A stretch of 22,780 nucleotides of DNA. Source: Citreimonas sp042096055. Lineage in GTDB: Bacteria; Pseudomonadota; Alphaproteobacteria; Rhodobacterales; Rhodobacteraceae. Location of the stretch: the NCBI RefSeq assembly GCF_042096055.1, contig NZ_JBELMH010000054.1:1-22780 (forward strand), in the 5' to 3' direction. The notes under the pieces are model-generated. The model was not told where the DNA came from. It was given only the letters and a program-made list of their open reading frames with translations, and did not search any database. Both the position numbers and the translations under genes were made by a program. Shown here one piece after another: positions 13,712 through 21,764 of the stretch; within the stretch, counting starts at the first letter, position 1, and each line of letters opens with the position of its first letter.

Positions 13712-14743
13712 ATGCGGAACGCGACCTACGGAACGGCCCTGACGCTGATGCTGGGATGGCTGCTGTGGATCGGCAAGCCGGTGCTGCTGCCCGTGCTGGC
13801 GGCGATCATCTCGGTCTACGTTTTGCTGACGGCGGCGGCGAGCATGGGCAAGATGCCGATCGCCCGGAACATGCCGCCCTGGGCGCGGCGCACCACGATC
13901 CTTCTGGCCTTCACCATCGGCATGGTGCTGCTGTTCATCCTGGTCATCAACAACCTCGCGCAGGTGTTCTCGGCGTTGCCGCGCTACGAATCCAACCTCG
14001 AGGCGGTGGTGACCCGCGTGGCCTTCCTGCTGCGGATCGAGGACGAGCCCACGTGGGAAAACGTGCGCAGCGCCACGCTGGACCGGATCGATTTGCGCAC
14101 ATGGGTCGCGCCCGCTCTGCTGCAGCTTCAGGGCTTCGGCGTGACGCTGTTCCTCGTGGTCCTCTACGCCAGCTTCTTCATGGCCGAGCGCGGCCTGATG
14201 GCGCGGAAGGTCGTCATCGCCATGGGCGACGAAGGCGCGGGCCAGCGGGCCCTGACGCTTCTGGCGCGCGTGAACGAGCGGATCGGCGACTACCTTTTCG
14301 TCAAGACCGTGGTGAACATCATCCTCGGCGCCGCGTCGTTCGTCATCATGCTGGTGCTGGGGATCGAGTTCGCGCTGTTTTGGTCGGTGCTGATCGCGTT
14401 CCTCAACTACATCCCGTACTTCGGCTCGCTCGTCGGAGTGCTGTTTCCCGTGCTGCTGAGCCTCGCGCAGTTCGGCACGTTCTGGATGGCGGGCGTGGTG
14501 ATGGTCAGCCTGTCCGCAGCACAGATCTTCATCGGCGCCTATCTCGAGCCGCGGATGATGGGGCGGGCGTTCAACCTCAGCCCGTTCGTCGTCCTTCTGG
14601 CGCTCGCGTGCTGGAGTGCGCTGTGGGGCCTGCCCGGCGCTCTGCTGGCGGTGCCGATGACGGCGAGCCTGGTCCTCGTGCTGGCTGAGATCCGCCTGAC
14701 CCGTCCAATCGCGGTGCTGCTCTCGGCGAACGGCCGGGTCTAA
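13712..14743 (+). CDS. AI-2E family transporter (permease)
   Basis: A 343-residue membrane protein of the AI-2E/PerM (DUF20) family with about seven to eight hydrophobic segments. A paired N-terminal helix region (residues 5-35) and a helix near 65-90 precede a more polar region (90-140). The C-terminal half carries the characteristic LNYIPYFGSLVG and LEPRMMGRAFNLSPFVVLLALACWSALWG motifs. Family members include TqsA (autoinducer-2 export) and proteins later tied to Na+(Li+)/H+ exchange, so the substrate cannot be named from sequence. Its position divergent from a Na+/H+ antiporter is compatible with a cation/pH role but does not prove it. The ATG at 13712 follows GGGAACTGGA. The stop lies 7 bases from the stop of the convergent yihY-family gene. 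Confidence 0.88.
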   Translation: MRNATYGTALTLMLGWLLWIGKPVLLPVLAAIISVYVLLTAAASMGKMPIARNMPPWARRTTILLAFTIGMVLLFILVINNLAQVFSALPRYESNLEAVVTRVAFLLRIEDEPTWENVRSATLDRIDLRTWVAPALLQLQGFGVTLFLVVLYASFFMAERGLMARKVVIAMGDEGAGQRALTLLARVNERIGDYLFVKTVVNIILGAASFVIMLVLGIEFALFWSVLIAFLNYIPYFGSLVGVLFPVLLSLAQFGTFWMAGVVMVSLSAAQIFIGAYLEPRMMGRAFNLSPFVVLLALACWSALWGLPGALLAVPMTASLVLVLAEIRLTRPIAVLLSANGRV

Positions 14744-14750
14744 GCGGCGT

Positions 14751-15704
14751 CTACGGGGTCCGGCCGACCGTGTCCGCCTTTTCGGCCCCACGATCACCCT
14801 TTGGCCGGGGCGCGCCGGTGGTGGAATCCTCGCCGGTCTGGTGCTCGATCTCTGAGTTGAGCTCGGCTCCCAGCAGCACGATGAAGCTGGACAGCCACAA
14901 CCAGGTCAGAAGGATGATCACGCCGCCAAGCGCGCCGTAGGTTTCGGTATAGCTGCCGAAGTTGCGGACATAGATCGAGAACGCGACCGATCCGATGAGC
15001 CAGATGATCGTCGCCACGACCGCACCGGGGCTGACCCAGCGCCAGCGCGGATGCTCGCGCGACGGGCCGTAGCGGTAGACCACCGACAAACCGAAGATCG
15101 TCAGCAGCGCCAGCACCGGCCAGCGCCCCCAGGCGATCGCCGCCTGCACGCCGTCCGAAAGGCCGACGACCTCCAGCAGCGCCGGGGCCGCGAGCGTCGC
15201 GGCGAAGGCGATCAGCACGCCGAGGATCAGGAACAGCGTCAGCGCCAGCGCGACCACGTTCAGGGCGATGAAGCCGCGATCCTCCTCTTCGTCGTAGGCG
15301 ATGTTCATGGCGCCGATCAGGGACTTCATGCCCTTCGACGCGCTGTAGAGCGCGATCAGGATGCCCGCCGCCGCGGCGAGTCCGATTCCCGCGCCGGCGT
15401 TCGACGCGACTTCGCGCGCCTGTCCCTCGATGATCTCGGCCGCGTTCTCGGGCAGGACGCCCGCGACCGACGCCAGTTGCTGCTCGATCGCCGCGGGATC
15501 GAGGATCAGGCCCGCGATCGAGATCAGCGCCGCGATCGCGGGAAAGATCGCAAGCAGGCCGAAGAAGGCGACGCCGGCCGAGACGATCGAGACCTGGTCG
15601 GCCGTCAGCTCGTCCTTCACGCGCAGCAGGATGTCGCGCCAGCCGGGCCGGGGGATGTCGTTCGGCCGGGCGGCGTGCCGGCCACGGTTCGTCGTCTGTG
15701 CCAT
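14751..15704 (-). CDS. YihY/virulence factor BrkB family membrane protein (UPF0761)
   Basis: A 317-residue protein with six hydrophobic segments and the family's landmarks: an N-terminal AFFGLLAIFPAIAALISIAGL helix, GIGLAAAAGILIALYSASKGMKSLIGAMNIAYDEEEDRGF, RYGPSREHPRWRWVSPGAVVATIIW and YGALGGVIILLTWLWLSSFIVLLGAELNSEIE. YihY/BrkB proteins were once called RNase BN by mistake and have no settled biochemical role; an inner-membrane transport role is often proposed. The charged tails at both ends are normal. The ATG at 15704 has AAGGGG about seven bases upstream. An open frame extends further upstream across the divergent promoter but lacks a ribosome site. The gene is convergent with the AI-2E permease and divergent from the tct operon. 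Confidence 0.9.
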   Translation of the reverse strand: MAQTTNRGRHAARPNDIPRPGWRDILLRVKDELTADQVSIVSAGVAFFGLLAIFPAIAALISIAGLILDPAAIEQQLASVAGVLPENAAEIIEGQAREVASNAGAGIGLAAAAGILIALYSASKGMKSLIGAMNIAYDEEEDRGFIALNVVALALTLFLILGVLIAFAATLAAPALLEVVGLSDGVQAAIAWGRWPVLALLTIFGLSVVYRYGPSREHPRWRWVSPGAVVATIIWLIGSVAFSIYVRNFGSYTETYGALGGVIILLTWLWLSSFIVLLGAELNSEIEHQTGEDSTTGAPRPKGDRGAEKADTVGRTP

Positions 15705-15891
15705 GCGGGGCCCCTTGCTCTTTGCGGGCGAAACCCTGTCGGACGCCGCCGGGTTGCATCGCGGCTGCGTGCGCACCGCGTCGGCGGGCTGTTCGGCCAC
15801 GGTGGAGGCGTGCGGCGGCCCGCACCTTCCACCCCATTGCCCTGAACGCGGAAGTAGTATTCGCTGCGCCGAAAACAGGAGGAGACCCGCC
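15705..15891. promoter_or_regulatory. Divergent promoter region of yihY-family gene and tctCBA
   Basis: 187 bases between two divergent starts. A TAGTAT/TATTCG stretch near 15855 is the only AT-rich -10-like element on the plus strand; no convincing -35 is spaced correctly. An AGGAGGAGA ribosome site immediately precedes tctC. Confidence 0.35.
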
Positions 15892-16872
15892 ATGACCATC
15901 CGCATCACCGGCCGCGCCGCGCTCGGCCTTGCTCTGGCTTTCGCTGCCGCGCCCGCCTTCGCACAGGACGACTGGCCCTCTGGCCCGCTTCACGTCTATG
16001 TCGGCTTCCCGGCGGGCTCGTCGCCCGATACGCTTGCGCGCATCATCACCGACCCGCTGGCCGAGCGTCTGGGTCAGCCCGTCGTGATCGAGAACAGGCC
16101 CGGCGCGGGCGGCGTGATCGGCATCCAGCAGATGCTGGCCAACGCCGGCGACGACGACCTGACCTTCGGCACGACGATCAACGGGCCGCTCACCACGGCG
16201 TCGCGGATGATGGGCGACACCGGCTTCGACGTGGACGCGGATATCGAGCCCGTCACCCTGATCGCGACCTCTCCGCTCGTGCTCGCGGTCTCGAGCGCGT
16301 CCGGGATCGAGGACCTGGAAGGGTTCGTCGCGGCCGCCGGAGCCGAGGCCGAGGCCATCGCCTACGGCTCGGTCGGGCAAGGGTCTGGCGCGCACCTGAC
16401 GGCCGAGCTGTTCGCCGACGAGGCGGGCGTCGAGATGCTGCACATCCCCTTCACCAGCTACGCCGAGGTCACGACCTCGATCATGGGCGGCGAGATCGAC
16501 GCCGGCTTCATGGCGCCGTCGGCCGCCCTGCCGCACGTCGATGGCGGCAACATGCGGATGCTGGGGATCACCTCGGCCGAGCCGTTCGCGCAGGCGCCCG
16601 ACGTCGCCCCGATCGCGGGCCGCGCCGGCCTGCCCGAGGACTTCCGCGCCGAGCTCTGGAACGGCTTCATCGCGCCAGCCGGCACCGAAGCGGCCGTGCT
16701 CGAGCGTCTGAACACCGAAATCAACGAGATCCTCGCCGAACCCGCGGTTCAGGAGCAGCTTCTGGCCATCGGCTGGCAGGCCGCCCCCGGCACCGCGCAG
16801 GAGATGCAGGACCGCATCGCCGCCGACACCGAGATGTGGGGCGGCGTGATCGACCGGATCGAGGCGCAGTAA
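15892..16872 (+). CDS. tctC: Tripartite tricarboxylate transporter substrate-binding protein TctC
   Basis: A 326-residue periplasmic binding protein (Bug/TctC family). The signal peptide is residues 1-24 or so (ALAFAAAPAFA, then Q). Family motifs follow: a VGFPAGSSPDTLARII segment, LGQPVVIENRPGAGGVIGIQ, AYGSVGQGSGAHLTAELF and the C-terminal GFIAPAGTEAAVLERLN. Members bind citrate, other di- and tricarboxylates or aromatic acids through carboxylate contacts; the true ligand cannot be told from sequence. It delivers substrate to the TctAB membrane complex encoded immediately downstream. A strong AGGAGGAGA site precedes the ATG. It is the first gene of a complete tctCBA operon, with no TctD/TctE two-component genes next to it. 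Confidence 0.95.
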   Translation: MTIRITGRAALGLALAFAAAPAFAQDDWPSGPLHVYVGFPAGSSPDTLARIITDPLAERLGQPVVIENRPGAGGVIGIQQMLANAGDDDLTFGTTINGPLTTASRMMGDTGFDVDADIEPVTLIATSPLVLAVSSASGIEDLEGFVAAAGAEAEAIAYGSVGQGSGAHLTAELFADEAGVEMLHIPFTSYAEVTTSIMGGEIDAGFMAPSAALPHVDGGNMRMLGITSAEPFAQAPDVAPIAGRAGLPEDFRAELWNGFIAPAGTEAAVLERLNTEINEILAEPAVQEQLLAIGWQAAPGTAQEMQDRIAADTEMWGGVIDRIEAQ

Positions 16873-16879
16873 CCCGACG

Positions 16880-17326
16880 ATGCGGCGCGACTGGGGAGAC
16901 ATCTGCGGCGGCCTCGTGCTTGCGTCGATCGGCGCGGCGGCGGCGGGCTGGGCCTGGGTCCACTACGACCCGGGCTCGCTTCGGCAGATGGGCCCCGGCG
17001 CCTTTCCCCTGGCGCTCGGCCTCATGCTGACCGCCTTCGGGCTGATCGTCGCACTGCCCGGCCTGCGCCGGGCGGGCGAAGCCGAACCGTTCGAGCCGTG
17101 GGCGGCGCTCGCTGTCCTGGCCTCGATCCTCGTCTTCGGGCTGGGCCTGCGGCCGCTAGGGTTGATCGTCGCCTCGTTCGCTGGCGTGCTGGTCGGATCG
17201 CTACCGGCACCGCGGCGCGGCTGGACGTGGCGGCTGTGCCTTGCCGGGATCGTCACGCTGCTGACCATGGCGATCTTCCGCGTCGGGCTGGACATGTCGC
17301 TGCCTCTCTGGCCCCGCGGGGTCTGA
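16880..17326 (+). CDS. tctB: Tripartite tricarboxylate transporter small membrane subunit TctB
   Basis: A 148-residue protein with about four transmembrane helices (roughly 10-27, 43-60, 75-105 as two short ones, and 118-135). The RQMGPGAFPLALGLMLTAFGLI motif is typical of TctB. It starts 7 bases after the tctC stop and ends 6 bases before tctA, so it is translationally linked to both. The ribosome site is weak, which fits coupling. It forms the inner-membrane complex with TctA; TctB is poorly conserved in general, and the identification leans on its motif, size and position. Confidence 0.92.
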   Translation: MRRDWGDICGGLVLASIGAAAAGWAWVHYDPGSLRQMGPGAFPLALGLMLTAFGLIVALPGLRRAGEAEPFEPWAALAVLASILVFGLGLRPLGLIVASFAGVLVGSLPAPRRGWTWRLCLAGIVTLLTMAIFRVGLDMSLPLWPRGV

Positions 17327-17332
17327 GCGCGC

Positions 17333-18832
17333 ATGGGCACCTGGGACGGGCTTCTGACCGGGCTGAGCTTTGCCCTGCAGCCGGGCGTGCTGATCTACTG
17401 CGTCCTGGGCGTCCTTCTGGGAACCTTCGTCGGCGTCCTGCCCGGCATCGGCGCGATGGCCGCGATCTCGCTGCTGCTGCCGATCACCTACTACATCTCG
17501 GCCGAGGCCGCGCTGATCATGCTGGCCGGGGTCTATTACGGCGCGCAATACGGCGGTGCGGTGGCGTCGATCCTGATGCGGCTGCCCGGCACGCCGCAAT
17601 CGGCCGTCACCGCGCTCGACGGCTATCCGATGGCCCGCGCGGGCCGCGCCGGTCCTGCGCTGTTCGCCGCGATGGCATCGTCCTTCGCCGGCTCGATCAT
17701 CGGGATCGTCGTGCTGGTGATGCTGGCCGGCTGGCTGTCGCGCGTGGCGGTGTCCTTCGGCGCGGCCGACTACGCCGCGATGATGGTGCTGGGCCTGGTC
17801 GCGGCCTCGACCATCGGCAGCGCCAAGCCGGCCAAGGGCTTCGCGATGATCGTGCTAGGCATGTTGCTGGGCTGCATCGGCACGGACGTGAACTCGGGCG
17901 CGATGCGCTTCACCTTCGGACAGACCGAACTGCTGGACGGCGTGAACCTCGTGGCGCTGGCGATGGGCCTGTTCGGCGTCGCCGAGGTGATCGGCAACGT
18001 CCGCGACCCCGAACGTCAGGCCGTGGCCGGGCGGATCGGCTTCCGCCAGATGACCCCCACGCGCGACGACCTCAGGCGCATGGTGTCGCCGGTCCTGCGC
18101 GGCAGCGGGCTGGGCAGCTTCTTCGGCGCCCTGCCGGGGACCGGATCGACGCTGTCGTCCTTCCTGAGCTACGCGCTCGAGCGGCGGGTCGCGCGCCGTC
18201 CCGACCGCTTCGGCCAGGGCGCGATTGAGGGCGTGGCCGGCCCGGAGGCCGCCAACAATTCGGCCGCGATCACCGCCTTCGTGCCGACCCTGACGCTGGG
18301 CATTCCCGGCGATCCGATCATGGCACTGATGCTGGGCGCGCTGGTGATCCACGGCGTGCAGCCCGGACCGATGATGCTGGACGCCCGCCCCGAGATGTTC
18401 TGGGGCCTCGTCGCCAGCTTCGGGATCGGCAACCTGTTGCTGCTGATCCTGAACCTGCCGCTGATCGGGATCTGGGTGTCGCTGCTGCGGATACCGTTCC
18501 GCTGGCTCTACCCGGCGATCCTGATCTTCATCTGCATGGGCGTCTATTCCGTGCGGGGCCTGACCTTCGACATCCTGGCGGTCGCGGTGATCGGGCTGGC
18601 GGGCTATCTGCTGGCGCTGGCGCGGTTCAGCCCGGCGCTTCTGCTGCTGGGCTTCGTGCTCGGCCCGCTGATCGAGACCAACATGCGGCGCGCCCTGCTG
18701 ATCAGCCGCGGCGACCCGATGGTGTTCCTCGAACGGCCGATCTCGGCCGGGTTCGTCGTCGCGATCGCGGGCCTGCTGATCCTGTCCGCGGTGCAGGTCA
18801 TCCGGCGGCGGCGCGATCGGCATCAGGGATAA
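17333..18832 (+). CDS. tctA: Tripartite tricarboxylate transporter large permease TctA
   Basis: A 499-residue permease of usual family length with about twelve hydrophobic segments. The N-terminal signature GTFVGVLPGIGAMAAISLLLP and YYGAQYGGAVASILMRLPGTPQSAVTALDGYPMAR are strongly conserved in TctA. The repeated half-signature appears again as FFGALPGTGSTLSSFLSYALE and EGVAGPEAANNSAAITAFVPTLTLGIPGDPIMALMLGAL, reflecting the internal duplication of the family. It is the main translocation channel, driven by an ion gradient. The last gene of the tct operon; the DUF1194 gene 103 bases downstream on the same strand has its own region upstream. Confidence 0.96.
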   Translation: MGTWDGLLTGLSFALQPGVLIYCVLGVLLGTFVGVLPGIGAMAAISLLLPITYYISAEAALIMLAGVYYGAQYGGAVASILMRLPGTPQSAVTALDGYPMARAGRAGPALFAAMASSFAGSIIGIVVLVMLAGWLSRVAVSFGAADYAAMMVLGLVAASTIGSAKPAKGFAMIVLGMLLGCIGTDVNSGAMRFTFGQTELLDGVNLVALAMGLFGVAEVIGNVRDPERQAVAGRIGFRQMTPTRDDLRRMVSPVLRGSGLGSFFGALPGTGSTLSSFLSYALERRVARRPDRFGQGAIEGVAGPEAANNSAAITAFVPTLTLGIPGDPIMALMLGALVIHGVQPGPMMLDARPEMFWGLVASFGIGNLLLLILNLPLIGIWVSLLRIPFRWLYPAILIFICMGVYSVRGLTFDILAVAVIGLAGYLLALARFSPALLLLGFVLGPLIETNMRRALLISRGDPMVFLERPISAGFVVAIAGLLILSAVQVIRRRRDRHQG

Positions 18833-18840
18833 CCGCAGCG

Positions 18841-18928
18841 GCGTTGCAGTACGCGCCATACAGAACCGCACCGATCGTCTTCACGATCCCGTTGAACCCG
18901 ATGACACAGTGCAACGCGCGCAGTACGC
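18841..18928. repeat. Short inverted and direct repeats between tctA and the DUF1194 gene
   Basis: GCGTTGCA (18841-18848) is the exact complement-reverse of TGCAACGC (18910-18917), and GCAGTACGC occurs at both 18846-18854 and 18920-18928. Inside lies a small perfect hairpin, GATCGT-CTTC-ACGATC (18873-18888), without a T-run. The set could end tct transcription or bind a regulator of the next gene. Confidence 0.35.
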
Positions 18929-18935
18929 TCGCTGC

Positions 18936-19640
18936 ATGCGTGTGCTGCCGATCTTCCTGTCGCTGCTGTGGGCCGCACCGGCCTTCGCGCAGGACGTTGA
19001 ACTCGAGCTCGTGTTGCTGGCCGACGCGTCCGGCTCGATCAGCGAGGCCGAGATCGCGTTCCAGCGTCAAGGCTACGCCGAGGCGCTGACCGACCCGGCC
19101 GTCCTGTCCGCCATCGCGAACACGGCCTACGGGTCGATCGCCGTGACCTACGTCGAATGGGCCTCCAACACCGCCGTGGTGGTGGACTGGAGCGTGATCG
19201 ACGACGCCGACAGTGCCCGGACTTTTGCCGATGCGCTGGTGGCACCGCCCCGGCAGGCCTACGGCCGAAACGCGATCGGCGGCGCGTTGCTGGACGGCAT
19301 GCGGCTGATCGAGACGAACGACTTCGACGGCTGGCGCAAGGTCATCGATTTCTCGGGCGACAGTCCCAACAGCTATTCGGGCCCCTCGATCGAGATAGCC
19401 CGCGACACGGTCGTGGCAGCAGGCATCACGATCAACGGCTTGCCGATCCTCTGTCGATCCTGTGCCTCGCCGGCACGTTACCCCGACCTGGGCACGATCT
19501 ACGAAGAGCGGATCATCGGCGGACGCGGCGCGTTCGTCGTCACGGCCTACAGCGAGGAGGACCTGGCATCGGCGATCCGGCGCAAGCTCATTCTCGAGAT
19601 TTCAGGCCTGACCCCGCCGCGCGAGGTTGCGAACAGGTAA
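18936..19640 (+). CDS. Secreted DUF1194 von Willebrand factor A-like protein
   Basis: A 234-residue protein with a signal peptide (residues 1-18, ending AAPAFA, then QDVE) and one von Willebrand A-like domain. The metal-ion-dependent adhesion site is complete at its first element, Asp30-x-Ser32-x-Ser34 in LLADASGSIS, followed by AEIAFQRQGYAEAL, which is a DUF1194 hallmark, and AIGGALLDGMRLIE, VIDFSGDSPNS and ITINGLPIL. DUF1194 proteins are frequent in Rhodobacteraceae and have no known function; a protein-binding role in the periplasm is a guess from the fold. It has a CRSC cysteine pair after INGLPIL that could form a disulfide. The ATG at 18936 has no clear ribosome site, while the signal peptide supports it; a GTG at 18909 is possible. 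Confidence 0.86.
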   Translation: MRVLPIFLSLLWAAPAFAQDVELELVLLADASGSISEAEIAFQRQGYAEALTDPAVLSAIANTAYGSIAVTYVEWASNTAVVVDWSVIDDADSARTFADALVAPPRQAYGRNAIGGALLDGMRLIETNDFDGWRKVIDFSGDSPNSYSGPSIEIARDTVVAAGITINGLPILCRSCASPARYPDLGTIYEERIIGGRGAFVVTAYSEEDLASAIRRKLILEISGLTPPREVANR

Positions 19641-19787
19641 CGGCTACTCAGCGGGCGCATGTGCATCCGGAATCACCGCAAAGGCGGCTGCGGCGGCGTG
19701 GGGCGCCCAGGCGACGTCGGCGTGACGTGGCTTTTGCGGGTTTCACGCTACCCTTTTTGAAAGCGCACGCCTTCCGGGGGAGAATAC

Positions 19788-21692
19788 ATGATCCGTCCCA
19801 TCGAAAACGCTCTTGCCGGCATGGCACGGCTCGCACGCGCCGCGGCCGTCCTCGCCTTCGTCAGTCCGCTTGCAGGCCTTCCCGCACTCGCGCAAGAGAC
19901 GCCTGCATCCTCGGGCGACACCATCCGCGCGCACGGCGTCTCGACCTTCGGCGAGTTGGAATACCCAGCCGACTTCGCGCATTTCGACTACGTCAATCCC
20001 GACGCACCGAAAGGCGGACGTTTCACCACCTGGGCCTTCGGCACCTTCGACAGCCTCACGCCGTACATCCTGAGGGGAAACGCGGCCGAAGGGGCCGCCC
20101 TGCTTCACGACACGTTGCTGGTCGGTAACCTCGACGAGCCCGATGCGATGTACGGCCTGCTGGCCCACACCGTCGAGTATCCCGAAAGCCGCGAATGGAC
20201 GATCTTTCACCTGCGGCCCGAAGCACGGTTCCGCGACGGCTCGCCGGTCACGGCCGACGACGTGGTGTTCAGCTACGAGGTCCTGCGCGACGACGGCCTG
20301 CCCAGCTTCAGGACGAGTCTCCAGTATGTCGAGACCGTCGAGGCGCTCGACGACCACACCGTGCGCTTCGATTTCGACACGTCGGGTCCGCTGCGCGAAG
20401 TCCTGATGAACGCGGGCGGCATACCCGTCCTGTCCCGCGCCTATTACGAGGATCGCGATTTCGCGGACAGCAGTCTCGAACCGCCGATGGGCTCCGGACC
20501 CTACGATCTGAAATCCGTGGATCCGGGCCGTTCGGTCACCTACCAGCGGCGCCCCGACTACTGGGCCGCCGATCTGCCGGTCAACGTCGGCAAGCACAAT
20601 TTCGACGAGCTGGCCTACGAATACTTCGCCGACTACACGACCGCCTTCGAGGCCTTCAAGGCCGGCGCCTACCTCTACCGCGAGGAATATTCCTCGCGCG
20701 TCTGGGGCACCGGATACGACTTTCCGGCCGTGCAGCAGGGGCACGTCATCGTCGAGACCCTGCCCGACGGCCGCCCTGCCGGCACGCAGGGCTTCTGGTT
20801 CAACCTGCGTCGCGACAAGTTCCAGGACCCGCGCGTGCGCGAGGCGATCGGTCTGGTCTTCAATTTCGAATGGTCCAACGAGTCGCTCTTCTACGGTCTC
20901 TACGAACGGACCGACAGCTTCTGGGAGAACTCGCCCACGTTGCAGGCCGCAGGCCCGATCTCGGATGCCGAGGCGGCGATCCTCGAACCCCTTCGCCAAT
21001 ACCTGCCCGACACCGTGTTCACCGACCCCGCCTTCACGCCGGCTGAATCCTCGCCTGACGACCTAGCCGACCGCAACGCCCTGCGCCGGGCCGCGCGCCT
21101 GCTGAGCGAGGCCGGCTGGGAGGTCGGTGCCGACGGCTTCCGCGTGAAGGACGGCCAAAGGCTGACCGTCGAGGTGCTGAACGACAGCCCGTCCTTCGAC
21201 CGGATCATCAACCCCTACATCGAGAACCTGCGCCGCCTCGGGATCGAGGCGACGGCCAACCGCGTCGACCCCGCCGAGTCCCAGGAACGCGAGAAGAACT
21301 TCGACTACGACATCGTCACGCAGCGGTTCGCCATGTCGCAGACGCCCGGGGACGAGCTGCGTCAGATCTTCGGCTCGGGCAGCGTGGACACTCCCGGCTC
21401 GGTCAACGTCGCGGGCGTGTCCAACGAGGCCGTCGACCGGCTGATCCGCATCATCGCCGAGGCGGAAAGCCGCGAGGAGCTGACCACCGCGACGCGCGCG
21501 CTCGACCGGGTCCTGCGGTCGCTGCACATCTGGGTCCCGCAATGGTACAAGGGCGAGCACAACATCGCCTACCGCGACGTCTTCGGACGACCCTACGACG
21601 ACGACCCGCCCTCGCAGGGCCTGGGCACGACGACCATCTGGTGGTGGGACGAACAGAAGGCCGATGCGCTTCGGCAAGCGGGCGCGCTTTGA
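19788..21692 (+). CDS. YejA-like extracellular peptide-binding protein (SBP_bac_5)
   Basis: A 634-residue family 5 solute-binding protein. The signal peptide covers about residues 1-36 (LAFVSPLAGLPALAQ). Then HGVSTFGELEYPADFAHFDYVNPDAPKGG, a stretch diagnostic of the YejA/microcin-C-type subgroup, leads into the usual SBP_bac_5 core (LRPEARFRDGSPVTADDVVFSYE, MGSGPYDLKSVDPGRSVTYQRRPDYW, FWFNLRRDKFQDPRVREAIGLVFNFEW) and ends with HIWVPQWYKGEHNIAYRDVFGRP. These proteins capture oligopeptides for a YejBEF ABC importer. No permease or ATPase gene lies beside it, so it either serves a distant system or its operon is scattered. GGGGGAG seven bases upstream supports the ATG. It ends convergently with gyrB. 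Confidence 0.92.
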   Translation: MIRPIENALAGMARLARAAAVLAFVSPLAGLPALAQETPASSGDTIRAHGVSTFGELEYPADFAHFDYVNPDAPKGGRFTTWAFGTFDSLTPYILRGNAAEGAALLHDTLLVGNLDEPDAMYGLLAHTVEYPESREWTIFHLRPEARFRDGSPVTADDVVFSYEVLRDDGLPSFRTSLQYVETVEALDDHTVRFDFDTSGPLREVLMNAGGIPVLSRAYYEDRDFADSSLEPPMGSGPYDLKSVDPGRSVTYQRRPDYWAADLPVNVGKHNFDELAYEYFADYTTAFEAFKAGAYLYREEYSSRVWGTGYDFPAVQQGHVIVETLPDGRPAGTQGFWFNLRRDKFQDPRVREAIGLVFNFEWSNESLFYGLYERTDSFWENSPTLQAAGPISDAEAAILEPLRQYLPDTVFTDPAFTPAESSPDDLADRNALRRAARLLSEAGWEVGADGFRVKDGQRLTVEVLNDSPSFDRIINPYIENLRRLGIEATANRVDPAESQEREKNFDYDIVTQRFAMSQTPGDELRQIFGSGSVDTPGSVNVAGVSNEAVDRLIRIIAEAESREELTTATRALDRVLRSLHIWVPQWYKGEHNIAYRDVFGRPYDDDPPSQGLGTTTIWWWDEQKADALRQAGAL

Positions 21693-21712
21693 GACGTCAA
21701 GGCTGATCGTTT

Positions 21713-21744
21713 TCCCGCGGCACGAAGAAATGCGCGCCGCGGGA
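21713..21744. terminator. Stem-loop between convergent yejA-like gene and gyrB
   Basis: TCCCGCGGC (21713-21721) pairs perfectly with GCCGCGGGA (21736-21744) around a 14-base loop, midway in the 72-base spacer between two convergent stops. No T-run follows on either strand, so it is a likely but non-classical bidirectional terminator. Confidence 0.45.
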
Positions 21745-21764
21745 CATGGCAAAGCTACACCGGA

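Noticed and set aside
10814..14743. A 1309-codon plus-strand open frame running antisense through the whole antiporter gene into the AI-2E permease.
   Set aside because: The part before 13712 reads as Arg/Gln/His/Asp-rich low-quality protein, typical of the shadow of a GC-rich gene. Only the C-terminal 343 residues show a real family; the junction is a chance absence of stops.
10928..14797. Minus-strand open frame extending the antiporter by about 450 codons across the permease gene.
   Set aside because: The extension is antisense to the AI-2E permease, is highly charged and has no domain; the antiporter starts with a normal hydrophobic helix at 13450.
19626..19638. A 13-base exact match (GTTGCGAACAGGT) to half of the sitA operator 2, at the end of the DUF1194 gene.
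   Set aside because: The second half-site is missing and it lies in coding sequence over the stop, so it is most likely chance.
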